The position numbers and the translations under genes were made by a program. DNA of 64,000 bases from Medicago truncatula (taxonomy: Eukaryota; Streptophyta; Magnoliopsida; Fabales; Fabaceae): the NCBI RefSeq assembly GCF_003473485.1, contig NC_053042.1:38220762-38284761 (forward strand). Direction: 5' to 3'. The notes beneath the pieces were generated by a model. That model ran no database searches. It saw nothing but the letters and a program-made list of their open reading frames with translations, and was not told where the DNA came from. Within the stretch, counting starts at the first letter, position 1. The number at the start of each line of letters is the position of its first letter. Positions 1-15,150 of this stretch are shown here, one piece after another.

Positions 1-94
1 CTCTCTTCCCTCTCTTTCAGATCCACAACTCTCCACCGAGATCTCACCTCACGCGCCACCGAAACTGGACCACGCGCCTGTAACCTCTTCTATC

Positions 95-3000
95 ATGGTC
101 GTTAGCGGCGGCAAATCCTTAAAACGTATGAAAAGAAGAGTCACCGCCGATTACCACGATTTCTTTTCATTTCCTTCACCATCCCTCGCTGCATCAGAGA
201 GTTTCTCCGGCGGACCTTTTCGTTCTAATGTTCACTCTTTTCTCACCAAGTACGCGCTTCTTCCACCGCCTTCGGCGTTGTTTCCGCACTTGCTGACGTG
301 GCAGATCCTCTTCCGTGTCGGTGAGATCACCGAAGGGGGTGAATCGGGTCCGGCGGTGATTTGCCTTGACGTTGTGGAAGAGGATGTTGCTAGATCCAGA
401 TCTGTGTATTGTGATCAGTGCCGAGTTTTCGGTGAGTTGACTCGGTTCGGTTTTACGTGAATCACTTTGGTTTCATCGGTTTTTCTTCCGGTTTCTATCC
501 GGTTGCCGGTTTTCTATTACCTACTCTTTTGCTTTAGTTAATATGATGATGATAATAATAAAATATGCAAATTAAAATTGAAATTGGATTTTTATGAGTT
601 TTTGAAATTATCATGTTTATTTCACGAGATGATTACATTATCCATTATAATAATTTGCAATAATACTAATAATATCATAAATGTTATTATGATTATGATG
701 TGTATAGTTTTTGACAAATTTATTTTAAGTGAGTGATAATATTAAGTTAATGAATTATTAGTAAATTAAAAGAGTGATAAATTAGTGAACTGCGAGTTAT
801 TATTGACGATAAAATGGAGAGATATTAGGACCAGGAGAAGAGAATAAAAACGGTATTCGGGTGGGTGGGTGGTGGGTCCCTTAAGAAGGAGACATGTGGA
901 AGAGTAATGGAGTGACACGTGGTTTTGCTTTTTGGATACGGTGTGTTTTTTGTTGCGTGACAGTTATGATTATTGTGTGAAGTAGTAGTTGTTTGTCGTT
1001 ATCATTGTGCTAAAAGTTATGCTTGGCATTGTTGTGTTGTGTGCAACTTTTCTTTTTTTCATTTGGATATTTTTTCTGGAATATTCTCCATTTGGATTTT
1101 GCTTAGTTGTCATTGACGTGTTTCGCACGCAATTTCTACCTATAGATCATGCTTTTGCTTAGTTAATTAATTGATTTTGTGTACCCAAAAAAAAATTGAC
1201 TATTGTTTGTGTTTTTAAAGAGTTGTTCTTGTTTTCATTTCATGGTTCTTTTTTGCAACACTGGATTTCCTTTGAACAAGATTGAAACATTTTGATGACT
1301 AAACTATTCTTTTTGTTATATATATAAAACTAAAACATTAGAGTTTTGTGTACTAAATGTTATGAAAGTATCAATTATAAAGCATTTAGATTTAGATATA
1401 TATTTTATTTTTATGTTAAGTGGCGTAGTGGCTAGACTATCACACTTTTTAAATGTGAACAAGTGGGGTGTGGTGAGTTCGAACTTTTGCCCCGTGCAAA
1501 TGGATGTCCACCAATTGAGCTATGTTTTGCTTAACTTTTGTTTTCTTGGTAGTGTCCTATTAAAACTATTGTTTTCCTGATAGTGCCCTGTTGATTTTTA
1601 TTATTTTTTGAACTTAGGTTGCAGCGGAAATCCTGTGTGCAGTAAGCGTTACCATTTTATAATCAAAACTGATGGGAGATCCATTGGTGGATACCATAAA
1701 CCGTGTATGTGCTGTGGAGATATTTTGCATTTGTCAGAATCCAAGTGAGTAATTCTTCTGCCACAAGCAGGATTTTTCTCTATTTGTGCAATTGTCATCC
1801 TTCGGATATTCTTCTTATCAATTGACTGTTACTTTGTTAGGCCATCTCCAATGGGGAAATATTATACCCAACTATCCCTCAATGGGGAGGAATCTTGTAG
1901 GAATAGGGTGCTAATCTAAACACTAATGTTTATATCTGAATTGAGGGCTAGGGTGCAATTAATTAATATTTTGTTTATGAAATATAAGAATGAGAGGTTG
2001 TTAGTATACAATTCTGTGTACTTGAGAGCCTCGATACAAGTGTAAGGGTTGATGATGCTCTTATCATATGAGCGTTTGATGCACAACCTAAGTCGTTTAT
2101 TACTACTAATTCACATACCGTTTCCTTAATTGTAGATTGAAATTTGGAAACCAAATTCTTGAAAATTAGTCATTCTTCATTTCCTATGTCAATGCATTGT
2201 AGTTACCGAGTCTTTTCAAAGTTGATGTAATTGATTGCTGAAATAGAATGTTTGTTAGTCTGGGGTGTGGGTCTTTTTAAACCTCTCCCTTGGTTTATTC
2301 AATTTACAGCTAGTGAAGAAGCAGTTCTTTTAGTATAAACTTCTCCTCATGCTACATGAGAGGGTAGTTTCCTTTTGTTTTTCTTAATGCATGTCTGGAT
2401 TATCTTACTCTGAAAAAATAAAGCATAATCAAAATGATTTTAGAAATAGTTTGTGTTGGATGTAGTACCTGATCGTACTTTCTGGTTGATCTGTTTTATC
2501 TTCAGGTGCAAGTCATGTAACCATGTGACAACCAGTGATGATGTTGAAGACTGGGTGTACCACCAACTAGAGAACACAAGTCATCTTTTACATGGTGTAG
2601 TCCATGCCAATGGTTATGGGCACCTTCTTCGGGTTAATGGCAGAGAAGGGGGATCTAGATTTCTTTCTGGTTGCCATATTATGGATTTCTGGGATCGCCT
2701 ATGCAAGACACTTGGAGCTAGGTTAGGATTCATGATTGCTGTCAGTAATTGAAATAGTTAAAATAGGGTTCTTTATTGTAGTCAGTAACTGTCATTTTTG
2801 CTGACCTAATACTTCTGTTAAGTAGTGGAGTAATTTCTGATCTAAATACTTTTAGTATGAAATTTATCAAGTTTATGAAACCTGTCCGGCTGTCACTAAC
2901 TTGCGGTGAAATAGTGAAGATTGGTATTGAAGTGTTTCTTAAAAAACTAATGATCATTCAAATTAAACATGATGTCACAGAAGAATATATTCAGTACATT

Positions 3001-5428
3001 AGACTTAGGAGTTGGATATCATGAAGAGAAGTACATTCACTTTCTTGAAACAAGAGAATATTATTTAGGTTATTTGTGTTTATATGGATATGGATTTGAG
3101 TTAAATTCTTCTGTTTGTTCCCATTTGTACATTGGCAGAAAAGTTAGTGTGATGGATGTTTCGAAGAAATATGGGCTAGAGTATCGCTTGCTCCATGCCA
3201 TTATGAAGGGAAATCCGTGGTATGGTGAGTGGGGATATAATTTTGGCTCTGGTAGCTATTGTCTCACACAGGAAGCATACAAGTCTGCTGTTGAAAGCCT
3301 ATCCAATCTACCCTTGTCCATCTTCCTCTCCCAGGAACAGAAGCCGCATTCACGTGTGCAGGATATGATTTTGTATTACCGGTCTTTGTCAGAGCATGAG
3401 CTTGTAAATATGAGGGACCTATTTTGTTTTTTGATGGGTATGTTACATGATGCTCGCAAGACAGCCTCTAAGTCTGATGACATAACCTGCAAGAAGCGGC
3501 GGATCAATGCTTCTGGATTATCAAGTTCTTGGGAAAAGAATGACGTTGAACGTGTGGAGGAAGCCATGCTCAGAGTGCTGCGGGCAGTGTCTGGGTCTAA
3601 TTGGGTGAGTGGCCGAGCTCTTAGGGGTGCTGTTTGCAAGTTGGCCTGTCCAGAGCTTCTTGATTATTGCCTTGCTGAACTGGGAGGAAAAGTGGTCTAT
3701 GGTGGGATTGTTAATAGCAGATGCAATCCTCAAACTGGAGTGAATGAATTCAGGTTAGACTTCAATGCGATTCTTTGTTTGTTTCTCTTCTGTACTTTTA
3801 AGTTTAACTGCTTAAAAGGAGGTCATGCGTGCTCGCTCAAACTGAAGCCTTGTTATAAATGTGATGTGTAACAAGTTATTTAGTTATTACTACATTGCTT
3901 AGTTTTACACTTTTCAAGTCATGATGAATCGAAACTTGATTTTGGAATCACCTTTCATGAGGGTAGATCAAGAATAATGTTTAAGTTTTAGATCTGCCCC
4001 TTGTTCGTTTCTGGCAGGTTCTCATTTTGGACTATTACAAGAACTAGATAGGAACCCATTTGCTTATATTTAAATTAGATCGATGAACCTTTTTAAATTT
4101 TTTGAAAATATAACAAATTAATTAGGGGTCTGTTTGCTGGACAGTATAAGAGGGATATTGAATAAACTATCATATCACGTATCAGTCTGATGTTTGATGA
4201 ATCATCATGTGACATTGTCTTAGGGTACAATAAGTTGATCATGTCACATTATCTTACCTTGTTTCTCTATTAAATTTAAAATTCTTACACTGGACAAATA
4301 CCTGTATAAATTATAATGTATATGGATAAATATATTTAAAAAGGTATATGCATGTTCATATCCTATCATATCCTTTTCCAACTTTCTTACGCTAGATGTA
4401 TGCATGTGACACTCTTGATGTCATTTCTAATACTGAGGTTGAGCCCTGAAATAGTGGATGTTCTTCTCAAAAAGCATTGTTGATATTATCTCTTGGTGTT
4501 CTTTGGAAGATTCTTTTCCTGATGCTTTTAATTCTTTGGAATGTTGAGATCCTTATACGATTTCAAATCAGTTCTGATATTGTGTTCTATTTGTTTCAGG
4601 ATTGATGCTACAAATGTTTTTATGGCCAACCATAATTCTTCAGGCTCAAAGCGCCCTTCTGAAGAGAATCTCCTGCAATGCTTGAGATATTTATACGACT
4701 CTCTGCTTCATCCTCGGATGATGCTAAACTATGTTGATGAAGAGACAAGAACTCTTGCAATGAGCTCGGCTCAGAAGCTTCTTGACTGCAAGCAATTAGT
4801 AAAAGATTATTGCTCTGAGATGCTGCCAGTGTCTGATTTGTATAAACTACGTATCTCATGTCAGGTTGAATTAGTTGACCAATCTGAAGATACTGAAGCC
4901 AAAATTCCACCAGAAATAATTGTGCTGCCCATGAACGCCACGGTGTCTGACCTAAAGATTGAAGCAGCAAAAGCTTTTCAAGAAGTATATCTAATGTTTA
5001 GAAAATTTCAAGTTGACGAACTAGTTGGCTACGGCGGTGTAGAAGATTCCACCCAGGTCAAGCAATTGTTGGGATCAAATGAAGTGGTTTGTGTCCGAGG
5101 AAAATACTCCGGGAAGAATGGGTTGAGCAAGTTTCGAATGGAACGTGGACTTGAGAGGTGGACTGTCGAGTGCAGCTGTGGTGCTAAGGATGATGATGGA
5201 GAGAGAATGATGGCTTGTGATATGTGTGGTGTGTGGCGGCACACTAGGTGTTTTGGCATTCCTGATACTGCTCCTGTTCCAGCCCGTTTTGTTTGTTCGA
5301 GATGCCAAAACTGTGACTCAAAGCTTAAATCCGGTGGGCACTGTAAAGATGAGACTGTGGCTAGTGTTACTACAACTAGTGGTAGTTACATGGGAAACAG
5401 CTTTTCAGTGCCTTCTAATATTCGTTAA
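95..5428 (+). CDS. PHD-finger protein, MS1/MMD1 family (At1g33420-like)
   Basis: I model five coding exons: 95-431, 1618-1744, 2506-2721, 3139-3753 and 4600-5428. All introns are GT-AG and phases agree, giving 707 residues. The N-terminus (MVVSGGKSLKRMKRR) and a Cys/His-rich block at about residues 105-170 (CDQC, CMCCGD, CKSCNH) precede a C-terminal PHD finger at about 622-666 (CSCG, CDMCGVWRHTRC, CSRC). This order and length match the plant MALE STERILITY 1 / MALE MEIOCYTE DEATH 1 group of nuclear chromatin readers. In Arabidopsis, members control tapetum and male-meiocyte transcription; by memory the closest is At1g33420, whose role is less clear. The first ATG follows a CT-rich leader that begins at or before the window edge, so the promoter is not visible. 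The function here is inferred from the family. Confidence 0.93.
1418..1527 (-). mobile_element. SINE-like tRNA-derived element in intron 1 of the PHD gene
   Basis: On the minus strand a Pol III box A-like TAGCTCAATTGG is followed about 45 bases later by a box B-like AGTTCGAACTC. After that comes a tail resembling legume SINE bodies (ACATTTAAAAAGTGTGA, CTAGCCACTA). No clear target-site duplication or A-tail is visible, so it is probably old. Boundaries are approximate. Confidence 0.45.
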
Positions 5429-6345
5429 GGTATTTACTGATTAGATGTGTATATAAAGCTTTGATTTTATTTTGCCTGAAATAGCCTGTAAATAACAGAT
5501 AGGCATTGGTGGGACAGGGCATGTCTTGTTCATATTTCAGGTTCTACTTTTGTTCGTTTCTTCTGTACATACAAACAAATGGGGGAAAAAAAATCTAACT
5601 TAAATGGCCTAGTAACTTCTCTCTGCTGCTGTATTTGAAATAATTATATATCAACAAAACCTCAACAAGATATTTGTGAGACGATGGATTGGATCTTTGT
5701 AAGATAAGAAATGTCCCTTTAGCAAATAATATATGTGGGGAAAAGTGCTACAAAATTATGGAAATAATGAACAATATGTTTGGGATGTTTCAATGTTTTA
5801 AAACCCGGATCAAATTGGCTGGTTGAACTGATCTGACCGGGAACCAGAGGGGTGTTCTGTTTGGTTACAAGACTGGATATGCAATCAACCTGGCAAAACC
5901 TAGAGTGACCCGGATGGGTCAACAGTCCAACCAATGAACCGTTTTATCCTGTATCAGACCGAACTTGTTTGATGCTTAAAAGAAATTTTGCAAAAAATAC
6001 CAAATTTTTGCCTAAAGAGGAAATCAAACTTGGGACGACTAATGAAATACTTACCCATACCACTCGACGATATTTTAGTCATTTTGTGTTTGGGATAAAA
6101 GTTACGGATAGTACGGTGCACTTATGAACCTGGTAGTGGCCTTGCCATCTTAATTGTATATACAAACAAGTAAAGGAACATGTTTTATAGAGAGTGCAGT
6201 TGATCTTCTGCACGCAAGGTGTTAATAACTCAGTAATATTGTTAGCTTAATTTTATAGAGTGCAGGCAGTTTCCTACTGTTGTTTTCTGCAATTACGTTA
6301 ACAAAAATTAAGGACAATCACTTAAGCAAATTGGTATATATTTTT
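5429..6345. other. Spacer downstream of the PHD gene, with degenerate repeat
   Basis: This is the 3' UTR and intergenic DNA. About 5780-6130 holds a degenerate repeat rich in CCGG and ACCG words (AAACCCGGATCAAATTGG, CTGACCGGGAACCAG), a pattern common in dispersed legume repeats. There is no coding potential that I trust. Confidence 0.4.
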
Positions 6346-6590
6346 GGATTAACAGGTCTTTATCTCCAGTAACATAGATCATTTCCAGTTTTTCCCCTGT
6401 AAAATATTTGTTTTGATTTACCCCTCTAATAGGCCAAACAAAAACAAATTTTATTTTATTTTTTCAAGAAATTTTCATTTTTGTTTGGCGTAAATCAAAA
6501 TAAAAATATTTTACAGGGGGTAAATAAAAAAAAGTTACAGAGGGAAATTGGAAATGACCTATATTACAGGGAGGTAAAGACCTATTAACC
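6346..6590. repeat. Foldback (MITE-like) element
   Basis: The two ends are imperfect inverted repeats of about 90 bases. The left arm reads TTAACAGGTCTTTATCTCC and later CCCCTGTAAAATATTTG and GGCCAAAC. The reverse complement of the right arm reads TTAATAGGTCTTTACCTCC, CCCCCTGTAAAATATTT and CGCCAAAC. The centre is AT-rich. I could not fix a target-site duplication, so the transposon class is open. Confidence 0.7.
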
Positions 6591-7167
6591 CTATATTTTT
6601 CATAGTCAGTCATCTCATATCAACTGTACATTACAGTTTCAAGAATTACGTCAAAAAATGATTTTGAAAATTTTGTTGACAGATAAAAATGATGATTGCA
6701 TTGATACTACTACTACCAATGTCGTATACAATAGAAATTTTTCACAATGTATGAACATTGAAAATGCTCTTCAAAAGATAATATTAGTGTCATTTTTGTC
6801 AACTTTTTTGGTTGTGTATTATGTGTGATACTACATTTTAAATGGCCTAGTATATATGTACTAGTATTTAAATGGCCTAGCATTTTACATCATCATGTTG
6901 GGTGTCTGCTTCTATGTCATTTTTGTCAACTTTTTTGGAAGTTGATAAATACCTCTAGAAGATAAATGATGCACATAAATTGACATAAAAGCAGAGATAA
7001 AACATGATGATGTAAAACTTTTGGAGAAGCAAAAAGTAGAAGAATTTTTTTAGAGGAATTAAAATAAAAAAGTTAAAATATTTCTATTTATAAAAACAGC
7101 ATATGCCAATTTTAACCATCCAATATTGATATCTAAACGTTCAAACATCTGTAAATGAAAAAAATTG

Positions 7168-7293
7168 TGTCCATAGAGCACTTTCTCTTAGCAAAAATGA
7201 CTCAAAAGGTTTTAAATTGAAACTACCAAATGTCCATAAAAGACTTTCTCTTAGCACAAATGACTCAAAAGGTTTCAAAATGAAACTACCAAA
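7168..7293. repeat. Tandem pair of 63-bp repeats
   Basis: Positions 7168-7230 and 7231-7293 are two head-to-tail copies sharing TGTCCATA, CTTTCTCTTAGCA and ATGACTCAAAAGGTTT, and differing at a few sites. The flanks are AT-rich and non-coding. Confidence 0.8.
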
Positions 7294-7654
7294 ACTTGGG
7301 GTGAATGTGCACATCATAAGAGTTCAAGGACCTATTTTTAGAAGAAAAAAAATAATGAGGACTAATTTGTCACAATGAAATGACATAAAAAACAACGTAG
7401 GTAAATTTAGTTTAATTTTTTTTTATTAGGTTTTACTTTATATTAATTGTCGAGTTAAAGTTCTTATAAAATAAATAAAATATGTGAGCTTAAGAATTTT
7501 TGCTATAATAGAACCACTTATTTTTATGAAGGTTTATTTTAGCAACCAACGCCTTTTGACTTGGACAAGAAGAGTATGTTTTTGTTTTTTGGGAAAACTA
7601 AAACGAAATTTAGTATCCGATACGATTCAAATATAATTATACTTAATTTTTTTA

Positions 7655-7857
7655 GAGTTACCATGATATTGATACGAAGTTTCCACTGCCACTTAATAAT
7701 GACTAATCTCTGTCGAAGAACTTGTGGTGCACACGCGGTGGGTTCTCCTCTCCCAATTGAATTCTTTCCATATACTTGAGTCACGGATCAACCCCTAACC
7801 AGATGATTGAGAGACACAAATCTTTACCACTTGAACCAATCCATTGTTGGTCAATTA
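7655..7857 (-). mobile_element. tRNA-derived SINE-like element
   Basis: The minus strand shows a box A-like GGTTCAAGTGGTAAAG and a box B-like GGGGTTGATCCGTGACT. A body with CGCGTGTGCACCACAAG and TTCGACAGAGATTAG follows; I associate this with legume SINEs. Boundaries and family name are inferred. No duplication was found. Confidence 0.55.
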
Positions 7858-10430
7858 TAAATAATACCATTTATGCCGATTAATATGCATATGTTTGTGT
7901 TATTTAAGGAGTGTCTATTTCATTTACTCTGTTCATTTCAAATTAATTGTCAATTTTTAATCGGTATTGATATTTAATTGGGCGAATGAAAAAAATATAT
8001 TGAGAGATGTTATTCTTTTGAATTAATTTCAGTTATCTCGAGATATTGATATTTACGGTTTCATATAGAGATGACAATGGCCCCAATGGATAGGTATTAT
8101 AGTGTATGTCCTCATATCCGTGTTTGTAAAAAGAATGTCTGCACCAGAGTTCATGCCCTCGCGGACAACTTTACTATCGGACCCCATGTCCTATGAGCAT
8201 CTAATTGTTCATACTCGCACCCATTACCTATACTTTTACACCGAAAAGACAATAAAAAACAACAACAACAACAACAACCGTAATAACTGAGATATAATTT
8301 AGAGATGATTCAACTGTTCGAATTTGGAATCACATGTATCATAGTGACTAACTATAAAATCAAGACAACAACAAAAAATGAATGCACAAAAGAAGAAGAG
8401 ATGATGATCCATAGTTTAGGAGAAAGAAGTAGCAGCATCAATGATTGTTTAAGTTTAGGTTTAAACAATTCTAACCAAAGGTTTACGTCTAAACAATTCT
8501 AACCAAATGATTTAATATTATAAACACACATGCATGTGAAGATGGATTGATGTATATTTGCCAAATAATATTCTTTATACACACAAATGATTTAGAAGTA
8601 TACTGCTGCCGCCCAGCACTCTTCTTTGTATGGTAGCAAATGCTTTGCAAGTTAGAATTTAGATGTAGTGGTGAGTGAGACCACTACCTACATGCTACAT
8701 ATAATATAAGCGTGTATACAGCACTTGCAAAATCAAGGTTGTAGAAAATTTATGGCTCATGCTTAGTATCCTATATAACTTTTTCATCAAGTTAGTTTTG
8801 TCCCACTTCCACATAAAGGTATATAGGACAGCACTCAAATAATAATGTTGTATACTAACTTTACTTTAATTTGTCTCTCAAAAGTCTTAAGTGGCAACCA
8901 GCTAGCTCATCAAGCACTTCACCATGCCCGAGTTGAACCTTCTCACTTAATTTTTGACTTCCATTAGACACAAATTCACATTTTTAACCTATTGCATTAG
9001 AGTACCATGCCTAAGTTGAACCAAAATTAAACATAAGATTTTGGAGTTAATTAAGTTCTGAAAGTTCAATGTATAAGGTACTGATTTGTTTGTAAGCCTT
9101 GTATAATGTTAGAACACTTCCTGGTAGTCAACGTGAGGGGAATCCATTTGGAGAACACTACATGGGCTCATCTTGACTTCATTGCACGCCAAGTTCAATT
9201 TTAAAAAACTAAATATATCATCACATTAAAAGTGGTCCATTATATGCACTAACTGTTAAAAAATATATATAATTATCTACCAATATATATATATAATTAA
9301 AATAATTTAATATGGGTATGGTATGCTTTAGTCCTTTGATTCCATTAATAACAACAGTATATTTAGACATTTGAACATATGTTTAATTGCTTCTTAAAAA
9401 AAAACATATGTTTAATTGCTTAAGTTAGCAGTTAGTGTTTTCCATGTCAAAACATTACTTATTTGAATTTTTAAATTTGGTAGTATTTAAGATTTTGATT
9501 ATTATTATATCTTTTGCTTTCATTATTATTCACGTTTCTCATTGCAGTATTTTTTTTTAGATAAAGGATAATGTTGTGCAAAGGCATCACTAATGAAAAA
9601 AAAGAGGAAATTGGGGGCCTAATCCAAAATCCAAATAAACAATAGCCACCTCGATTGGAAATTGCATTTACCACAAGAACTAGCAGGGACACTTTCCCGC
9701 CAAATAGCGAACCGACCTTTAGCAAACAATTCACCAAAAGAGTTCCCTGATTGAGTTGAAAAGACCATCACACTGGATCGGTTTAAAGATAAGGCTCTTA
9801 AAACTCGCTTTAGGCCTTCCAACAAAAATAATATTTTTTTATTAAATTTTATAAATAAAAATGCTTCATATATTAAAATTTATTTTAGATCACACCTACA
9901 AATAATTTTTTGGATCGTCCTGCCATCACATGAGACATAATCAAGAAAACCTCTAATTGCTCTTGCACCATTCGAGTTCACTTTAATCTAGTACCCACAC
10001 TTCGGAGAAGTACTTCCTTAATGTTACAGCCTTTTTAAAAAAAAAAATGTTTTTTTAGTGTTTTTATATTTTGTTATAACTTTTTTAATAAAGAATTTTT
10101 CAAAGAAAGCTTCAAAGGAGAAATTGGTTTAAAAAGCTTATCTTAAAAGTCATGTTAAATATTTCATCATTTTACAACGAATTTTTTTTGGAAAATAAAA
10201 TATCAAAAAAGCTTAAAATGAGAGGATATTTAAAATAACTTATTATAAAAATCATTTTTGTGATGTATGATTTTGAAAAAATAAGAGATTTTAATTATAT
10301 TAAATCTTTTTAACAATAAATGTCTAAGTTATTGAATGTTGTGTCAAAAAAAGTTATTGAATATCAAAATCACTCTTTTAGTTTATAACAAATGAGTCTG
10401 AAACAACATCTATTATTTTGAATAAAGATA
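7858..10430. other. Intergenic DNA with nothing recognised
   Basis: This stretch is AT-rich with a short (CAA)n run near 8259-8277. The open frames are short and lack recognisable domains. A minus-strand frame at 9619-9825 is somewhat GC-richer but I cannot name it. Confidence 0.5.
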
Positions 10431-10724
10431 GGTTGACACCATTAATATGCACATCTATTTGTACCACTCTGGAAAATTTAAGTTAACTAAATATATGGTC
10501 TGTGTGACCATATTTTTCAGTTGCGTGGCCATATTTAGAAGCTGAAACATGTGGTCACACAACTAAAATGAACGTGACCACAATTTTTTCACTTAGTTAA
10601 CCAAAAAAATTCTGGAAAAATAATGGTCACACAACTAAAGAATGTGATTACACAGAGCATATATTTGATTAACTTAAATTTTTCAGAGTAGTACAAAGGG
10701 ATGTACACGTTAAATGTGTCAACC
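10431..10724. repeat. MITE with about 80-bp terminal inverted repeats
   Basis: The left end GGTTGACACCATTAATATG matches the reverse complement of the right end, GGTTGACACATTTAACGTG. Pairing continues through TTTGTACCACTCTG / TTTGTACTACTCTG and TTTAAGTTAACTAAATATATG / TTTAAGTTAATCAAATATATG. The centre repeats GTGGTCACACAACTAAA-like words. A target-site duplication was not clear. Confidence 0.8.
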
Positions 10725-10785
10725 AATCATTGCTGATTATTTTTTAGTAAATTTTCAAAATAATCATTTTGCTCTATACGGTGGG

Positions 10786-11393
10786 TGTTGTTGTGTGCAA
10801 GTGTGAGTTATATGTCTCACATCGGATAAAATAGTAAAGGTTGAACACCTTATAAGTAAGAGGATCCGTAAACCCATAGCCTTAAGGTTTTGGGTAAGAG
10901 TGTGATGTCTCTCTCGCTTATGCGGTTGCTCTAGCCTCGATGTGGATGGTTCCCTGAGCTCCCCCAGTGACCCAACAGTGGTATCAGAGCCCCGGTTCGA
11001 CGAAGGGTACGACCCAGACAGCCGGTCCGTTTGTGCAGAAAGCAGCAACGGCGATACAAGTAGTGTCGGTCCGTTAACCAACAACGGTGATACAAGCACA
11101 TCGATCCGTTTGCGGAAAAACCAGCAACAGCGACACAAGCAAGTAAGAGCTTCCGATTGAGGGGGAGCATGATGAAAAAGATGGACTCACACTTGAGGGG
11201 GAGTGTTGTTGTGTGCAAGTGTGAGTTATATGTCACACATCGGATAAAATAATAAAGGTTGAACACCTTATAAGTAAGAGGACCCATAAACCCATAGCCT
11301 TAAGGTTTTGGGTAAGAGTGTGGTGTCTCTCTCGCTTATGCAGTTGCTCTAACCTCGATGTGGATGGTTCCCTGAGCTTCCGGTGACCCAACA
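10786..11393 (+). mobile_element. TRIM (miniature LTR retrotransposon), complete
   Basis: Two near-identical direct LTRs, 10786-10977 (192 bp) and 11204-11393 (190 bp), start TGTTG and end CAACA. TGGTATCAGAGC at 10979-10990 is the initiator-tRNA-Met primer-binding site. A purine tract, GAGGGGGAG, sits just before the 3' LTR. The 5-bp duplication GTGGG flanks the element at 10781-10785 and 11394-11398. The internal region is only 226 bp and encodes no gag or pol, so movement would need proteins from another element. The few LTR differences suggest a fairly recent insertion. Confidence 0.95.
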
Positions 11394-11398
11394 GTGGG

Positions 11399-12009
11399 AG
11401 ATACACTTTGCTTTATTTTAATAATTGTTGACCTCACCTAAGTTTATGTCCACCACAAAAACTACTTTGCAAGATGTCTGATACGGTGTTGGAAAACTTG
11501 TGATCAAATAGCAGTGCTCCTCTTTTTTTACTGGTCACTTTCTTCCCACCTTATCTCAAGAGTTACACTTCTAGCTAGCTAACTAGGTTTCACCACAAGG
11601 AAATTCAAATTTTTCATCATTTTACACAATTCAAGTCAATTCCAACTACACATATATGAATGTATATGGATTAATTGATCTGGCAAATACATATTCGACA
11701 ATCATCCAAGGTGAAATTTCTTACGTGTCAACTTTCATGCAATCAGACATTTATTTAATCAGTTTTACTATAATTAATTCAAACCACATTGATTATTGAC
11801 TAGCTAGTGTGATTAGGTAAGACTCGAAAAGAAATTATATTTATAGTGCATGGCCAATAGATAAAGTATACACCACTATCTCAAACTTCTTTTTTTAATA
11901 ATTTCTATTTTTATTTTTTGGTCAGCTCCTTTTACAATCATTTACATTTTTATTCATAATATATAGTACCGTCTCACCACTTTCTTGCATTTTGCCAACT
12001 ATTCCCCAC
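11399..12009. other. Upstream region of the peroxidase gene
   Basis: AT-rich non-coding DNA presumed to hold the peroxidase promoter. I see no further repeat. Confidence 0.4.
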
Positions 12010-12017
12010 TATATATA
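12010..12017 (+). promoter_or_regulatory. Probable TATA box of the peroxidase gene
   Basis: TATATATA lies 72 bases upstream of the first in-frame ATG, leaving room for a start site near 12040 and a short leader. Confidence 0.6.
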
Positions 12018-12088
12018 CAAGTTCTAAGTTCTTAGGTCTCATAAACCAAACTTTATATTCCTTAATAAATACCCTTAATTGTTTGAAG

Positions 12089-14026
<1,938 letters not shown>

Positions 14027-14462
14027 TCATTTTGTTATGGTTTTGTAATTTTGAAAACTCAAACTCTTCAAGCTTGTTATTAGTTAGCTAAAAATAATAT
14101 TATAAGCATGTGATATATATAATGTAAACTAAACGTGTGTGTGTGTGTATTGTTTGCTCTAAATTGTTTATGTTGGGTGGGAAGTATTTTCTGTAATATT
14201 ATAGTGGTAATATTTCTTATCAATATATATTATAAGCATCACATATTGGCTGTGTTTCATCTTTGTTTTTCACTTTTAAAATATATGTCTTCTTTATATA
14301 TAAAAAATATGTCCTTTTTAATATAAAGGTTATTTGAATATTATTCCATATTATATTACTCCTCACGTTTCATATTAATTGACACAGTTTAACTATGTAT
14401 ATTATTCGTCCAACTTACTTTAATCATATTTTTTTACCAACATATAAATACAAATGTTAATA

Positions 14463-15150
14463 TATAGGACTAGAGATGTTCGCGGTGCGATTTGGATTGA
14501 TTTTGAGGCAAAATATATATGTATATTATTCACATAACTTAACTTTGATCAAAACAATTTACTAACATATAAATACAAATATTAGTATATAAAATTAGGG
14601 GTGTTCGCGGTGCGATTTTGAGGCAAAAAATCGTCAAAATCAAAATAAAAATCACATGTTGTTTTATTAAGTTTGGATGACTATTTTGAAAAAAATCGAT
14701 CTAAATATATGCAATTTAATTTAGATTGATTTTTGGATATCCGAAATGCAACATAAGATTTTTTTTTTTATTAATATTAATATTACTCATACACTGCAGA
14801 ATAATAGATTTTATGCAAATATAATTTAAAATATTGATTAAGTTTGAAACATATGAAGTTGTAATTATATAGATTAAATTAATGCAGTATATAAGATTTA
14901 AAACAAAAAAAAAATAGATTAATGCAATATATACTAATAATAAAAGAATAAATAAGTATAAAATTTACTTTTACGGTTTAGTTCGTTTAATTTAGTTTTG
15001 TAAAGGTGATCCGAAATTTAATCCAATCTGAGCGGTTTTTACAAAATAAATTCAAACACATCCAAAAATATTTTATTTTTTTTGCGGTTTTTGATTTTTT
15101 TTTTATGGGTTTGCGGTTTTGTTTTGGATCAATTTAGATTGGTTAATCTT
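14463..15150. repeat. Decayed hAT-like repeat
   Basis: GTTCGCGGTGCGATTT occurs twice, at about 14477 and 14604, the second within TTAGGGGTGTTCGCGG, a hAT-like terminal sequence. A GCGGTTTTTGATTT / GCGGTTTTG stretch near 15090-15120 looks like the opposite end. The centre is AT-rich and ends are uncertain. Confidence 0.4.

Noticed and set aside
4130..4400. Possible dispersed repeat in PHD intron 4 with CTATCATATC words at both ends
   Set aside because: The words are in the same orientation and no ends or duplication could be set.
9619..9825. A 68-residue minus-strand frame with relatively balanced composition
   Set aside because: No recognisable domain, no splice partners and repeat-rich surroundings; possibly an old transposon piece but not supportable.
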